Positions 20,202 through 33,527 of a stretch of DNA of 64,000 nucleotides are shown in pieces; positions within the stretch are counted from its first letter, which is position 1; the number at the start of each line of letters is the position of its first letter. Location of the stretch: NCBI RefSeq assembly GCF_002079055.1, contig NC_047491.1, positions 62,001-126,000 of the forward strand. Reading direction: 5' to 3'. The notes under the pieces were generated by a model. It had not been told where the DNA came from. It worked only from the letters and a program-made list of their open reading frames with translations, and searched no databases. The position numbers were made by a program, and so were the translations under genes. This DNA is from Saccharomyces paradoxus (Eukaryota; Ascomycota; Saccharomycetes; Saccharomycetales; Saccharomycetaceae).

Positions 20202-20651
20202 ATGGCATGGGATATAAATGAAAAAAGGAAAAAAAACTCCGACGCCCTTCCATCACATCATGTACTCTTCGCTGAACCGGGTTTTTTGTTAAATTTTTTT
20301 TTCGTTCTCCTAAAGCATACACAAATAAATCCTTTTTTTATTTCTATTTATTTTGTTATTTATCATCTATATAGCAATAATATACTTTGTTTTTATTCGT
20401 ATTTCACATTTTTTTTCTTTATGCAATGTAATTCATTGGGAAGGATGATTTTCATATGCGCATATCTGCCGACTGCAGCAACAGCCGGGCGGTGGCAAAT
20501 CATGCACTTTCCACCCCCAAAAAAAAAAAAAAAGGGAGACTATAAATGCCGAGAAAACCGAGGTGACAGATATTGGTGTCACTGTAATTCTGAGACCAGA
20601 AACTACAACAGATCACGGCAACTTGGCCGAGTGGTTAAGGCGAAAGATTAG
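20202..20651 (+). CDS. MTC7: MTC7-like hydrophobic frame running into tRNA-Ser
   Basis: A 149-codon ATG frame starts 14 bases after the HYP2 stop. Its centre is hydrophobic (HTQINPFFISIYFVIYHLYSN and FYSYFTFFFFMQ) and could form membrane segments. It then becomes basic and ends inside the tRNA-Ser gene. Position and character match S. cerevisiae MTC7 (YEL033W, 139 residues, unknown function). Much of the frame is read from the T-rich HYP2 3' region, so coding status is doubtful. The phenotype reported for the S. cerevisiae deletion could come from HYP2 or the tRNA. Confidence 0.35.
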   Translation: MAWDINEKRKKNSDALPSHHVLFAEPGFLLNFFFVLLKHTQINPFFISIYFVIYHLYSNNILCFYSYFTFFFFMQCNSLGRMIFICAYLPTAATAGRWQIMHFPPPKKKKKGDYKCRENRGDRYWCHCNSETRNYNRSRQLGRVVKAKD

Positions 20652-20698
20652 AAATCTTTTGGGCTCTGCCCGCGCAGGTTCGAGTCCTGCAGTTGTCG
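20617..20698 (+). tRNA. tS(AGA)E: tRNA-Ser (AGA anticodon)
   Basis: This is an 82-nt type II tRNA with no intron. The acceptor arm is GGCAACT paired with AGTTGTC plus discriminator G. The A box is TGGCCGAGTGG and the B box GGTTCGAGTCC. The anticodon loop TTAGAAA gives AGA at 20650-20652 (read as IGA, decoding UCU/UCC). A long variable arm is present. A T-run terminator begins at about 20702. It appears near-identical to the S. cerevisiae gene at the same place. Confidence 0.97.
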
Positions 20699-20762
20699 TT
20701 ATTTTTTATTTTTTTAGTTTCTCTTTTTTTTTGAGATTGAGGCGGTATAATAAAACAATTAC

Positions 20763-20799
20763 TTTTCCTAAATGGGTAAAAGTTCGTGTTTTAGGAAAA
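20763..20799. promoter_or_regulatory. Early cell-cycle box (Mcm1) region of MCM3
   Basis: TTTCCTAAATGGGTAAA (20764-20780) matches the ECB form: an Mcm1 P-box CCTAAATGGG flanked by TTT/AAA. The left half TTTTCCTAAA recurs inverted as TTTAGGAAAA at 20790-20799. MCM3 belongs to the M/G1 replication-licensing genes controlled through Mcm1 and Yox1/Yhp1. It lies about 170 bp before the MCM3 ATG and 65 bp after the tRNA gene. Confidence 0.65.
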
Positions 20800-20841
20800 A
20801 AAAGAAAAATTTGGTCAAAACTCGAAAGATACGTTTCTTAA

Positions 20842-23874
<3,033 letters not shown>

Positions 23875-24328
23875 AGTCACATGAAAGGCTTACTAAAAGT
23901 CTTCCAGTATCCTTCATTCTTCATTCTTCATTCTTCATTCTTCATTCTTCATTCTTCATTCTTCATTCTTTCTCTTCTTATCACCGAGTTTTTCACTTCA
24001 TTCCCAGATTATTTAGTTCATTAATTTCTATTTGTGTATTAAAGAATTATGTATTAAAATGCTTACTTTTTCCATTATTTTGAATGTATTGTAAGTGGTT
24101 ATGAGGCACTATCTCCTGTTAGTGAATATGTGACAACTCAAGCTTATTTCACTTGCTCATTCGTGGCTTCTTGTCACGCCATACGTTACAGATTGCTTTT
24201 CTCTTCGCGTGTCCTGAATAAAGCCGAGTGGCAATGTCTCTCCCACCATATAACGTGGAGCTTTGGTGAGCTTTTGGCTTCAAACATCGTTCGACAAATC
24301 AGACCTACAGAAACATAGGAATCGGTAA
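23875..24328. other. MCM3 3' region and SPF1 promoter
   Basis: This 454-base gap holds the 7-bp tandem repeat (23913-23968) and unremarkable SPF1 upstream DNA. A 62-codon frame at 24130-24318 has no family and is not supported. Confidence 0.5.
23913..23968 (+). repeat. Eight perfect copies of a 7-bp unit downstream of MCM3
   Basis: TTCATTC is repeated eight times without error, starting 39 bp after the MCM3 stop. It is in the 3' region, and seven-base slippage there would not disturb coding. The pyrimidine-rich strand is the MCM3 sense strand. Confidence 0.95.
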
Positions 24329-27300
24329 ATGACAAAGAAATCATTTGTGAGCAGTCCTATTGTTAGGGACTCGACATTATTGGTCCCAAAGTCATTAATA
24401 GCAAAGCCGTACGTATTACCGTTTTTCCCGTTATACGCTACCTTTGCTCAATTATATTTCCAGCAATATGATCGTTACATCAAAGGACCTGAGTGGACTT
24501 TTGTCTATTTGGGGACATTGGTCTCCTTGAATATCCTGGTCATGCTGATGCCTGCTTGGAATGTCAAGATCAAGGCGAAATTCAACTACAGTACAACCAA
24601 AAATGTCAATGAAGCTACGCACATTCTCATCTACACCACACCAAATAATGGTTCTGATGGCATTGTTGAAATCCAGAGAGTTACTGAAGCGGGCTCTTTG
24701 CAGACCTTTTTCCAATTTCAAAAGAAAAGATTCTTGTGGCACGAAAGTGAGCAGGTATTTTCTTCACCAAAGTTCCTGGTTGATGAATCGCCAAGGATTG
24801 GTGATTTCCAAAAATGCAAGGGCCATTCCGGTGACTTAACTCATTTGAAGAGACTATATGGTGAGAATAGTTTTGATATTCCCATTCCGACATTCATGGA
24901 GTTGTTCAAAGAGCACGCTGTTGCACCATTGTTCGTTTTCCAAGTCTTTTGTGTTGCATTATGGTTATTGGATGAGTTCTGGTATTATTCTTTGTTTAAC
25001 TTATTCATGATTATCTCCATGGAAGCAGCTGCAGTATTCCAAAGATTGACTGCGTTAAAGGAATTTAGAACTATGGGTATCAAACCTTATACCATGAACG
25101 TGTTTAGAAACAAAAAATGGGTAGCATTGCAAACGAACGAATTGTTACCTATGGACTTAGTGTCTATAACAAGAACCGCGGAAGACAGTGCAATTCCTTG
25201 TGATTTGATCTTGCTCGATGGCTCCTGTATTGTTAATGAAGCAATGCTTTCGGGTGAATCTACTCCGTTGTTAAAGGAATCCATTAAATTACGCCCTAGC
25301 GAAGATAATTTACAGCTGGACGGTGTTGACAAGATTGCCGTGTTACACGGTGGTACAAAGGCTTTACAAGTAACGCCTCCTGAACATAAATCGGATATTC
25401 CACCTCCACCTGATGGAGGTGCCCTAGCCATTGTTACCAAGACTGGATTTGAAACATCTCAAGGTTCTTTAGTGCGTGTTATGATTTACTCTGCTGAACG
25501 TGTTTCTGTCGATAATAAGGAAGCGTTGATGTTCATTCTCTTCTTGTTAATTTTCGCTGTCATCGCATCCTGGTACGTTTGGGTTGAAGGTACAAAAATG
25601 GGTAGAATTCAATCCAAATTGATCTTGGACTGTATTTTAATTATTACATCTGTTGTTCCTCCTGAGTTGCCAATGGAATTGACCATGGCTGTCAACAGTT
25701 CTCTGGCTGCCCTTGCCAAGTTCTATGTCTATTGTACAGAGCCATTTAGAATTCCATTTGCTGGAAGAATCGATGTTTGTTGTTTTGACAAAACTGGTAC
25801 TTTGACCGGTGAAGATCTTGTGTTCGAAGGTCTAGCTGGTATCTCTGCTGACTCCGAAAATATTCGCCACTTGTACAGTGCTGCAGAAGCACCAGAAAGT
25901 ACAATTCTTGTCATCGGTGCCGCTCATGCTTTAGTTAAATTGGATGATGGTGATATTGTTGGTGATCCAATGGAAAAGGCGACCTTGAAGGCCGTTGGTT
26001 GGGCTGTCGAAAAGAAAAACAGTAACTATAGGGAGGGTACTGGAAAATTGGATATTATCCGTAGATTTCAATTTTCTTCCGCCTTAAAAAGGTCTGCTTC
26101 TATTGCCTCTCACAATGATACCTTGTTCGCTGCTGTAAAAGGTGCACCTGAAACGATTCGTGAAAGACTTTCCGATATTCCCAAGAATTATGACGAGATC
26201 TATAAATCCTTCACACGTTCTGGTTCAAGAGTTTTGGCTTTGGCTTCTAAGCAGTTGCCAAAAATGCCCCACTCTAAAATTGATGACCTAAACCGTGATG
26301 ACATTGAATCTGAATTAACTTTCAATGGGTTTTTGATTTTCCACTGTCCTCTGAAGGATGACGCTATTGAAACTATCAAAATGTTAAATGAATCCTCCCA
26401 TCGTTCCATTATGATTACTGGTGATAACCCATTAACTGCTGTTCATGTGGCTAAGGAAGTTGGAATTGTTTTCGGCGAAACTTTAATCCTGGATAGAGCG
26501 GGTAAATCTGATGATAATCAACTGCTGTTCCGTGATGTTGAAGAGACGATTTCTATTCCATTTGATCCATCAAAAGACACTTTTGATCATTCTCAAATAT
26601 TTGATAGATATGATATTGCTGTTACTGGTTATGCTCTGAATGCCTTAGAGGGACATTCTCAATTAAGGGATCTATTGCGTCACACCTGGGTATATGCACG
26701 TGTTTCACCATCCCAAAAGGAGTTCTTGTTGAATACACTAAAGGACATGGGGTATCAAACTTTAATGTGCGGTGATGGTACTAATGATGTTGGTGCTTTG
26801 AAACAAGCTCATGTTGGTATTGCATTGTTAAATGGTACTGAAGAAGGATTGAAAAAATTGGGCGAACAACGCAGATTGGAAGGTATGAAAATGATGTATA
26901 TGAAGCAAACTGAATTCATGGCTAGATGGAATCAACCACAGCCACCTGTTCCTGAACCAATTGCACATTTATTCCCACCTGGCCCAAAAAACCCTCATTA
27001 TCTGAAAGCCTTAGAAAGTAAAGGTACTATCATCACGCCAGAAATCAGAAAAGCAGTTGAAGAAGCAAATTCCAAACCTGTCGAAGTCATCAAACCAAAT
27101 GGACTCTCTGAAAAGAAACCTGCTGACTTAGCTTCTATGTTGTTAAATTCTGCTGGTGATGCTCAAGGTGATGAAGCACCAGCATTAAAGTTAGGAGATG
27201 CATCTTGCGCTGCTCCTTTTACTTCTAAACTTGCCAATGTCTCTGCAGTTACTAACATCATACGTCAAGGCCGTTGTGCTTTGGTAAACACAATTCAAAT

Positions 27301-27976
27301 GTACAAGATTTTGGCTTTGAATTGTTTAATCAGTGCTTACTCTTTGTCTATCATTTACATGGCCGGTGTCAAATTTGGTGATGGTCAGGCCACTGTCTCT
27401 GGTTTGTTATTATCTGTTTGTTTCTTGAGCATTTCCCGTGGTAAGCCTTTAGAAAAACTATCCAAGCAAAGGCCACAATCCGGAATTTTTAATGTTTACA
27501 TTATGGGATCCATTTTGTCTCAATTTGCCGTTCACATTGCTACTTTAATTTACATCACAACAGAGATTTATAAATTGGAACCTAGAGAGCCACAAGTTGA
27601 CCTTGAAAAGGAATTTGCTCCATCATTATTAAATACGGGTATTTTCATTATTCAATTGGTGCAACAAGTCTCTACATTTGCCGTTAACTATCAAGGTGAG
27701 CCATTTAGAGAAAACATTAGAAGCAACAAAGGTATGTATTATGGTTTATTGGGTGTGACAGGTTTGGCACTTGCAAGCGCTACTGAATTTTTCCCTGAGC
27801 TAAACGAAGCTATGAAGTTTGTTCCAATGGCTGACGACTTTAAGATTAAGTTGACTCTAACATTGCTGCTCGATTTCTTTGGTAGCTGGGGTGTCGAGCA
27901 TTTTTTCAAGTTTTTCTTCATGGATGACAAACCATCTGACATTTCTGTCCAACAGGTCAAGATTGCCCTTAAATGA
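24329..27976 (+). CDS. SPF1: ER P5A-type ATPase (transmembrane helix dislocase)
   Basis: This 1215-residue P5A ATPase of the ER membrane removes mistargeted mitochondrial tail-anchored and other moderately hydrophobic helices, and affects ER ion and glycosylation homeostasis. The phosphorylated aspartate is D487 in CCFDKTGTLTG. The P5A membrane signature PPELPMELTMAVN lies just upstream. The actuator-domain LSGES, nucleotide-domain KGAPETI, and hinge MCGDGTNDVGALKQAHVG are all present. Membrane segments flank these at about 25-75, 190-235, 390-450 and six near the C-terminus. The length equals the S. cerevisiae protein. Confidence 0.98.
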   Translation: MTKKSFVSSPIVRDSTLLVPKSLIAKPYVLPFFPLYATFAQLYFQQYDRYIKGPEWTFVYLGTLVSLNILVMLMPAWNVKIKAKFNYSTTKNVNEATHILIYTTPNNGSDGIVEIQRVTEAGSLQTFFQFQKKRFLWHESEQVFSSPKFLVDESPRIGDFQKCKGHSGDLTHLKRLYGENSFDIPIPTFMELFKEHAVAPLFVFQVFCVALWLLDEFWYYSLFNLFMIISMEAAAVFQRLTALKEFRTMGIKPYTMNVFRNKKWVALQTNELLPMDLVSITRTAEDSAIPCDLILLDGSCIVNEAMLSGESTPLLKESIKLRPSEDNLQLDGVDKIAVLHGGTKALQVTPPEHKSDIPPPPDGGALAIVTKTGFETSQGSLVRVMIYSAERVSVDNKEALMFILFLLIFAVIASWYVWVEGTKMGRIQSKLILDCILIITSVVPPELPMELTMAVNSSLAALAKFYVYCTEPFRIPFAGRIDVCCFDKTGTLTGEDLVFEGLAGISADSENIRHLYSAAEAPESTILVIGAAHALVKLDDGDIVGDPMEKATLKAVGWAVEKKNSNYREGTGKLDIIRRFQFSSALKRSASIASHNDTLFAAVKGAPETIRERLSDIPKNYDEIYKSFTRSGSRVLALASKQLPKMPHSKIDDLNRDDIESELTFNGFLIFHCPLKDDAIETIKMLNESSHRSIMITGDNPLTAVHVAKEVGIVFGETLILDRAGKSDDNQLLFRDVEETISIPFDPSKDTFDHSQIFDRYDIAVTGYALNALEGHSQLRDLLRHTWVYARVSPSQKEFLLNTLKDMGYQTLMCGDGTNDVGALKQAHVGIALLNGTEEGLKKLGEQRRLEGMKMMYMKQTEFMARWNQPQPPVPEPIAHLFPPGPKNPHYLKALESKGTIITPEIRKAVEEANSKPVEVIKPNGLSEKKPADLASMLLNSAGDAQGDEAPALKLGDASCAAPFTSKLANVSAVTNIIRQGRCALVNTIQMYKILALNCLISAYSLSIIYMAGVKFGDGQATVSGLLLSVCFLSISRGKPLEKLSKQRPQSGIFNVYIMGSILSQFAVHIATLIYITTEIYKLEPREPQVDLEKEFAPSLLNTGIFIIQLVQQVSTFAVNYQGEPFRENIRSNKGMYYGLLGVTGLALASATEFFPELNEAMKFVPMADDFKIKLTLTLLLDFFGSWGVEHFFKFFFMDDKPSDISVQQVKIALK

Positions 27977-28719
27977 TAAATCTTTTTGTGCAGTACCTCA
28001 TTTTGTATTTATATACTTATACTACCCATTCATATAGATCTTTTTTTAATGGGTGTATTGTTAAGTTTATGAAAATGCTGTGTTATTTGTAAAACAGTCT
28101 ATGAAAATAGAAAAAATATAATAGTCTCAAGTTTATATTTTGTCGTTGGTATTCAATGAGAAATTTATTTTAACAAAGGCGCTAATCTAATGTTTTTCGG
28201 TTAAAAAAATAAACAAATAAATGGAGAAGATGTAAACACACATTACACTAGTGGAGTCATTGCTAAGTCAATCTTACCGTGCGATGTTATGATTAAAAAT
28301 GCCAATCGATTAGTCCAGCTCAATCGCACCCTAATAAAGCCACAGGTGGCTAAGTAATATCCGAGGAAACAGAACAACCAGGAGATTCTTTTGACCATCA
28401 TCAGTATCAAGAATTTCGGGCTTGAATTACTTCCTTAGATTATTTTCTAATTGAATAAGTTTAGCACAGATACGGATTGACAGAGCCTTTGGTTTTCAAT
28501 TTTTAATTTTTGCAAGGGAGATGCTAAGTTAAATAGCACCCTTTAAGGGTTGGATGTGGAACACCAAAAAAGGAACAAACTCATGAATCCCCAAAAATGA
28601 TTATTTAAATCAATAATAGTAAACTTCAATCTGGCGATTAATAGCTGCCTAATCAAATTCTTTACCGAAGCCCATTTGCAACCATTCCAGTGGACGTAAT
28701 AAACAAGCTACATTTTAAC
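27977..28719. other. SPF1-ECM10 intergenic region
   Basis: Two plus-strand genes are separated by 743 bases. The SPF1-proximal part is very AT-rich and holds the candidate ACS. The ECM10-proximal part is its promoter, with no site I can name confidently. No RNA gene or LTR was seen. Confidence 0.5.
28131..28141 (+). other. Candidate replication origin core (ACS), ARS508 position
   Basis: GTTTATATTTT matches the ARS consensus WTTTAYRTTTW at 10 of 11 bases and continues with GT, as in the extended consensus (WTTTAYRTTTWGTT). It is 155 bp after the SPF1 stop, in an AT-rich spacer. In S. cerevisiae, ARS508 maps to this SPF1-ECM10 spacer as I recall it. Origin activity in this genome is inferred. 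Confidence 0.5.
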
Positions 28720-30651
28720 ATGCCACTAGCATGGAAAGCTTTCGGAGCACATAACTTACTTCGTATCCTCACCCGCTTTCAGTCAACCAAAGTTCCAGAT
28801 GCGGTTATCGGTATTGATTTAGGTACTACCAATTCTGCGGTGGCTATTATGGAAGGTAAAGTTCCAAGGATCATCGAAAACGCTGAAGGCTCAAGAACTA
28901 CTCCCTCTGTAGTGGCTTTCACTAAAGATGGAGAGCGTTTGGTTGGTGAGCCAGCCAAACGTCAATCCATTATAAACTCAGAAAACACTTTATTTGCTAC
29001 AAAGCGTTTAATCGGCCGGCGTTTCGAGGACGCTGAAGTTCAAAGAGATATTAATCAAGTTCCTTTCAAAATTGTCAAGCATTCTAATGGAGATGCCTGG
29101 GTAGAAGCCAGAAACCAAACATACTCTCCCGCCCAAATAGGGGGATTTATCCTAAATAAAATGAAGGAAACCGCTGAGTCTTATCTGGCAAAGAGCGTCA
29201 AAAATGCCGTTGTAACTGTCCCTGCCTACTTCAATGATGCCCAAAGACAAGCTACTAAGAACGCAGGACAAATTGTTGGGCTCAATGTGTTGCGTGTTGT
29301 CAATGAACCAACAGCCGCTGCCTTAGCTTATGGTCTAGATAAATCGGAGTCAAAAGTCATTGCCGTTTTCGACTTAGGAGGCGGTACTTTCGACATTTCC
29401 ATTTTGGATATCGATAATGGTGTTTTTGAGGTCAAATCCACCAATGGTGACACCCATTTGGGTGGTGAAGATTTTGACATCTATTTGTTAAAAGAAATTG
29501 TTTCTCATTTCAAGGATGAAACCAGTATCGATTTGAATAATGACCGTATGGCTGTACAAAGAATAAGGGAAGCCGCTGAAAAGGCCAAAATTGAACTGTC
29601 TTCTACACTTTCGACAGAAATAAACTTGCCCTTCATAACTGCTGATGCTACAGGACCAAAACACATCAATATGCCTTTTTCAAGGGCTCAACTTGAGAAT
29701 ATAACCGCCCCATTGATTGATAGAACGGTTGATCCTGTCAAAAAAGCACTGAAGGATGCAAAACTTACTGCCTCAGATATATCAGACGTTTTATTAGTTG
29801 GTGGTATGTCAAGAATGCCTAAGGTTGCAGATACTGTGAAGAAATTATTTGGCAAGGATGCATCAAAAGCTGTTAACCCTGATGAAGCAGTCTCTCTAGG
29901 AGCTGCTATACAAGGTGCCGTCTTGTCTGGTGAAGTCACTGATGTTTTACTGTTGGACGTTACTCCTCTGTCATTAGGTATTGAAACTTTAGGAGGCGTT
30001 TTCACAAAATTGATTCCAAGAAACTCTACAATTCCTACCAAGAAATCTCAAATATTTTCAACAGCGGCATCAGGTCAAACAACGGTGGAAGTTAAAGTTT
30101 TCCAAGGTGAGAGGGAGTTAGTCAAGGATAACAAATTAATTGGTAATTTTACTCTTGCGGGCATTCCACCAGCTCCAAAAGGTATCCCACAAATTGAAGT
30201 CACTTTTGATATTGATGCCAACGGCATAATCAATGTTTCAGCAAAAGATCTTGCCAGTAACAAAGACTCTTCCATTACTGTTGCCGGAGCGTCAGGGCTA
30301 TCAGATACGGAAATTGAACGTATGGTTAATGAAGCGGAAAAATACAAAAATGAGGATAAAGCTCGAAGGAATGCCATTGAGACTGCTAATAAAGCTGACC
30401 AGCTAGCCAATGATACGGAAAATTCCATTAGGGAATTCGAAGGGAAGTTAGATAAGACTGATTCTCAAAGACTAAAAGATCAAATATCATCTTTAAGGGA
30501 ATTAGTTTCCCGGATCCAAGCTGGGGATGAAGTTAATGATGAGGATTTGGAAACAAAAATTGACAATTTGCAAACTTCATCAATGAAACTCTTTGAACAG
30601 TTATACAAGGATGGTAACAATTCTACAACTAATAGAGAGGATAATAAATAA
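28720..30651 (+). CDS. ECM10: Mitochondrial Hsp70 paralog
   Basis: This 643-residue matrix Hsp70 is a paralog of Ssc1 and acts in mitochondrial nucleoid maintenance and, weakly, in import. The first ~25 residues ([22 protein letters not shown]) form a basic amphipathic presequence. The ATPase domain follows with [33 protein letters not shown] and [13 protein letters not shown]. The substrate-binding domain then has [26 protein letters not shown] lid and S/N-rich end close the protein. The frame is open upstream to a GTG at 28690, but the ATG at 28720 starts the presequence. The length is within one residue of S. cerevisiae Ecm10; synteny separates it from Ssc1. Confidence 0.95.
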   Translation: MPLAWKAFGAHNLLRILTRFQSTKVPDAVIGIDLGTTNSAVAIMEGKVPRIIENAEGSRTTPSVVAFTKDGERLVGEPAKRQSIINSENTLFATKRLIGRRFEDAEVQRDINQVPFKIVKHSNGDAWVEARNQTYSPAQIGGFILNKMKETAESYLAKSVKNAVVTVPAYFNDAQRQATKNAGQIVGLNVLRVVNEPTAAALAYGLDKSESKVIAVFDLGGGTFDISILDIDNGVFEVKSTNGDTHLGGEDFDIYLLKEIVSHFKDETSIDLNNDRMAVQRIREAAEKAKIELSSTLSTEINLPFITADATGPKHINMPFSRAQLENITAPLIDRTVDPVKKALKDAKLTASDISDVLLVGGMSRMPKVADTVKKLFGKDASKAVNPDEAVSLGAAIQGAVLSGEVTDVLLLDVTPLSLGIETLGGVFTKLIPRNSTIPTKKSQIFSTAASGQTTVEVKVFQGERELVKDNKLIGNFTLAGIPPAPKGIPQIEVTFDIDANGIINVSAKDLASNKDSSITVAGASGLSDTEIERMVNEAEKYKNEDKARRNAIETANKADQLANDTENSIREFEGKLDKTDSQRLKDQISSLRELVSRIQAGDEVNDEDLETKIDNLQTSSMKLFEQLYKDGNNSTTNREDNK

Positions 30652-30928
30652 CACAATTATGAGAAAGATAATATTTTCGTTTAAAATTTCACAAATATTG
30701 CTTACATCGAAAGAGAATGCTTAAACCATATGTCCTTATAACGCTATGTATTCATTATTTTATAGTTTTTGTTAGCAAGAAAAGAGCGGCCTGAGATGAA
30801 TGTCAGGTTAAACCAAAGGAAACTATGTGTAATGAATGTATGCATTTGAACATAAAAAACTATTCACTATTTTACAAATGTCAATATTAATTTCTCTTTG
30901 ATGAAAAGTGTAACTCTATAAAGTTTTG

Positions 30929-31867
30929 TCACAACCTTGCGTAAATATAATCCGTTTGATGAACGTTGATTGTTTCATATAAATCTCTTGATTCAACAAT
31001 ACGCAATTCCATTTCCTTCATTTCCGAAGCGGAGCCCATTTTGGCTTTCGTTTTTTCTGAAGTATAGCTTCTAGTGATTTTCAAAACCTTTTGAATAACA
31101 TTTAAAACATTATTGACTTGGTCTTCGAATTCCAATGTTGTTGTTGGGTTTGACAAGATTTTATACACTCGATCCAATAACAAAGCGGAAAACAAATCAC
31201 CAACCCCAGTGAAATACGAATCAATAAACGGCACTCTGTAAACAATAGGTGTTTTACCCTCCATTGAAGCTACGCAATATATGAATTCTTGGTCGTCAAA
31301 CATCTTACAGTCACAGGACGTGACAATAATCACTGGGATAGTACGATGTAATTTCTCTAACGCCTTCTTCAAATGTTCTTTAGTCTTGATTTTTTCCCCA
31401 TAAAGTATCTCCAGCTCAAATTGATTCGGGGTTATTATATCAACCAGCTGTTTTGGAGACAAAGCCAGCTTTCTATATTCTGGTATAACATCCTCACTAA
31501 CATATAATTGTCCCTCGTCACCCATAACAGGATCCATAAGCCATATGATTTCGGGATTTGCCTCCTTAAATTTAGCGTAGTACGTTCCCATACATCGAAC
31601 AGAATTCTTATTGGGTAAGTAACCTGAAAGTAAAGCTTGGTAGTCTTGGGAAAAATTATCGAAAAGACCTGATAAGAGTTCCTTCAAATCTGTTTCCCTC
31701 GTTATAGTTCCAAACACTTTATCTAAACCATATCCGGTATGGTTGGAAAACTGGACACTGTTACAACAATCCACGTCCCAGCCTAGACATTGCAAAGGAA
31801 ATGTTGCAGCCTTATTTCCCACATACCCATGTACAACATGAGACTGCGTTGCCAAGAGACGAGGCAT
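30929..31867 (-). CDS. BUD16: Putative pyridoxal kinase
   Basis: This 312-residue PfkB-superfamily pyridoxal kinase phosphorylates vitamin B6 vitamers to give PLP. The N-terminus (LATQSHVVHGYVGNKAATFPLQCLGWDVD) is the pyridoxal-kinase substrate block, DPVMGDEG is the conserved central motif, and FTGVGDLFSALLL contains the catalytic Asp in a GxGD context. The start is the ATG at 31867; the in-frame codon at 31885 is TTG. The length equals S. cerevisiae Bud16, whose loss affects budding pattern and genome stability through PLP supply. It is convergent with ECM10. Confidence 0.96.
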   Translation of the reverse strand: MPRLLATQSHVVHGYVGNKAATFPLQCLGWDVDCCNSVQFSNHTGYGLDKVFGTITRETDLKELLSGLFDNFSQDYQALLSGYLPNKNSVRCMGTYYAKFKEANPEIIWLMDPVMGDEGQLYVSEDVIPEYRKLALSPKQLVDIITPNQFELEILYGEKIKTKEHLKKALEKLHRTIPVIIVTSCDCKMFDDQEFIYCVASMEGKTPIVYRVPFIDSYFTGVGDLFSALLLDRVYKILSNPTTTLEFEDQVNNVLNVIQKVLKITRSYTSEKTKAKMGSASEMKEMELRIVESRDLYETINVHQTDYIYARL

Positions 31868-33305
31868 TTTTTTCGTAGTTTTCAATAGCTACAGCAGACC
31901 AAACTCAGGAAAACTTGTTCGTCAGTGAACTCGATTCCTTCACCAACCATCAAATCTTCACAAACTAATTCGTTTTTTGATCGATAGCAAAGCAGTCATG
32001 ATTACATCTTTTGCTTATTTTTGAAATATTTCAGTCATCGGACAATAGCGGAAATAGGATTCTCATATTTCCGTCTTTGATGCAAGAAAAGGTTCAAAGG
32101 CTCATGAACATAACTATTACGATGTTCAATTAGCTAAGAGGAAACCATCGCCATGTCGAAGGAAAAAAAAATCGTAAAATAAAATAGGCTTTGAACTATC
32201 CTCGTATTAAATGAAAGTTGGTGGGCTAGGATAGTAGATGATAGCGCATAAAAAAAAAGAAGCAAATATGAACAATTTCACACGAAATTCCCACTCTTTT
32301 ACACGACATCCCTGTCTTTGATAAGAAAGGAAACTCAAAAATTCTCACAAAATTATTAACTGGCCAACCAATACGATGACCGGCAGATTCCACCTGGCCA
32401 CTTATGAGGTCAACACAATGCATACGATTTTGCTCTGCCGACATAGTGCCGAGCCTAAAGCCTTCCACGTATATATGAGGCGATGAAATGGGCATACTTT
32501 TCTGTGTTTCGTTAACGTGGCACCTGGAACTTCACTCATTTAGGTTTAGATGTGGCAAAGCTAATTCCTGTACCATCACCACTACAGCCACTGTGGCAAG
32601 ATTTGAAGTATGTGATACCATTCTTATTTATTATTGATCCTCCCTCTAATGTCAACAACATGGAGATAAAAATCCCTATTTTAGAAGATCGCATAAAATC
32701 TTGATATTGATAAACTATTATAGGCCATGTTCTAATCGAATCCTATTACTACCATAATTGTAGTTAATCCCAGGATAGTGCTAATTATACTTGAAATTCA
32801 GTCCCGATTTTTACTTTCCAGACCTAAATTAACTACTTTTTTCTACGTCGTGTGCAGTTGGTCTAACCTTGGTTGCTGTATATATTGTTATTTATATAAG
32901 TTGGTCACAAGAAATCGTTCATTAAGGTAAGGATGGGTTACTGATTGCATAGTGAATATCATTTTGTTCACTTTAGTTTGATTGCCAGGCGTAGACTTTG
33001 CAAATTGTTCAACAAGATTAAGCTCATCAAATAACGAAAATAATACAGCTATCAGGTGAAACAAGAGAAGCACTGTTAGGAGACAGATTTACTAACTTCA
33101 TCCGTCGCCTTCCCTTTGTGTTTCCTTACTTTTTTTCTTCTCTTAAAGTTTCCTCCACTGTTAATTTTAACTACGTGTGTATCTTTAATAATAATGTCCT
33201 ATCAGAAAGAACAATTTTCATAATCCTTACTTTTATTTTTTTTTTGCTTAAAATACATGTAACATAGATACTTAATTACCTGTTTTGAAAAGTCGCTCGA
33301 TTGTC

Positions 33306-33313
33306 TATATAAT
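33306..33313 (+). promoter_or_regulatory. TATA box before the secreted-protein gene
   Basis: TATATAAT lies 215 bp before the ATG at 33528. The distance is at the long end for yeast, so assignment is tentative. Confidence 0.35.
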
Positions 33314-33347
33314 ATCGTCTAAGAAAGCTCACGCTTCACCAATTATT

Positions 33348-33354
33348 CGGGTAA
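33348..33354 (-). promoter_or_regulatory. Reb1 core site before the secreted-protein gene
   Basis: CGGGTAA (TTACCCG on the minus strand) is the Reb1 core and lies about 175 bp upstream of the ATG at 33528, a usual position for a nucleosome-free-region factor. It supports the idea that this is a real promoter. Confidence 0.45.
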
Positions 33355-33527
33355 AGAAAAAGAGCCGTTATTAGTCACCATTAATGTGTAGGTTACTGAA
33401 AACTTAATAAGGTCACATTAAAAGATGCATTCCCACTATTGTGTTCAGATATTTCCAAAAATAGGTAAAGTAAGACTCTTTTCAACTGTCAACTAATATA
33501 GTAACTATATCAAATCCAAATCAAAAA

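Larger units (their letters stand above)
31868..33527. other. Long gene-poor stretch upstream of BUD16
   Basis: About 1.66 kb has no recognised gene. It includes the BUD16 promoter. A minus-strand 89-codon frame (32226-32495) starts with ATG but has no family, ends in a run of F codons and is unsupported. Near the right end are a TATA box (33306-33313) and a Reb1 core (33348-33354) that point to the frame at 33528. No LTR of recognisable type was found in this part. Confidence 0.5.

Noticed and set aside
32226-32495. 89-codon minus-strand ATG frame in the BUD16 upstream region
   Set aside because: No signal peptide, domain or promoter elements; it ends in a run of Phe codons from a poly(A) tract.
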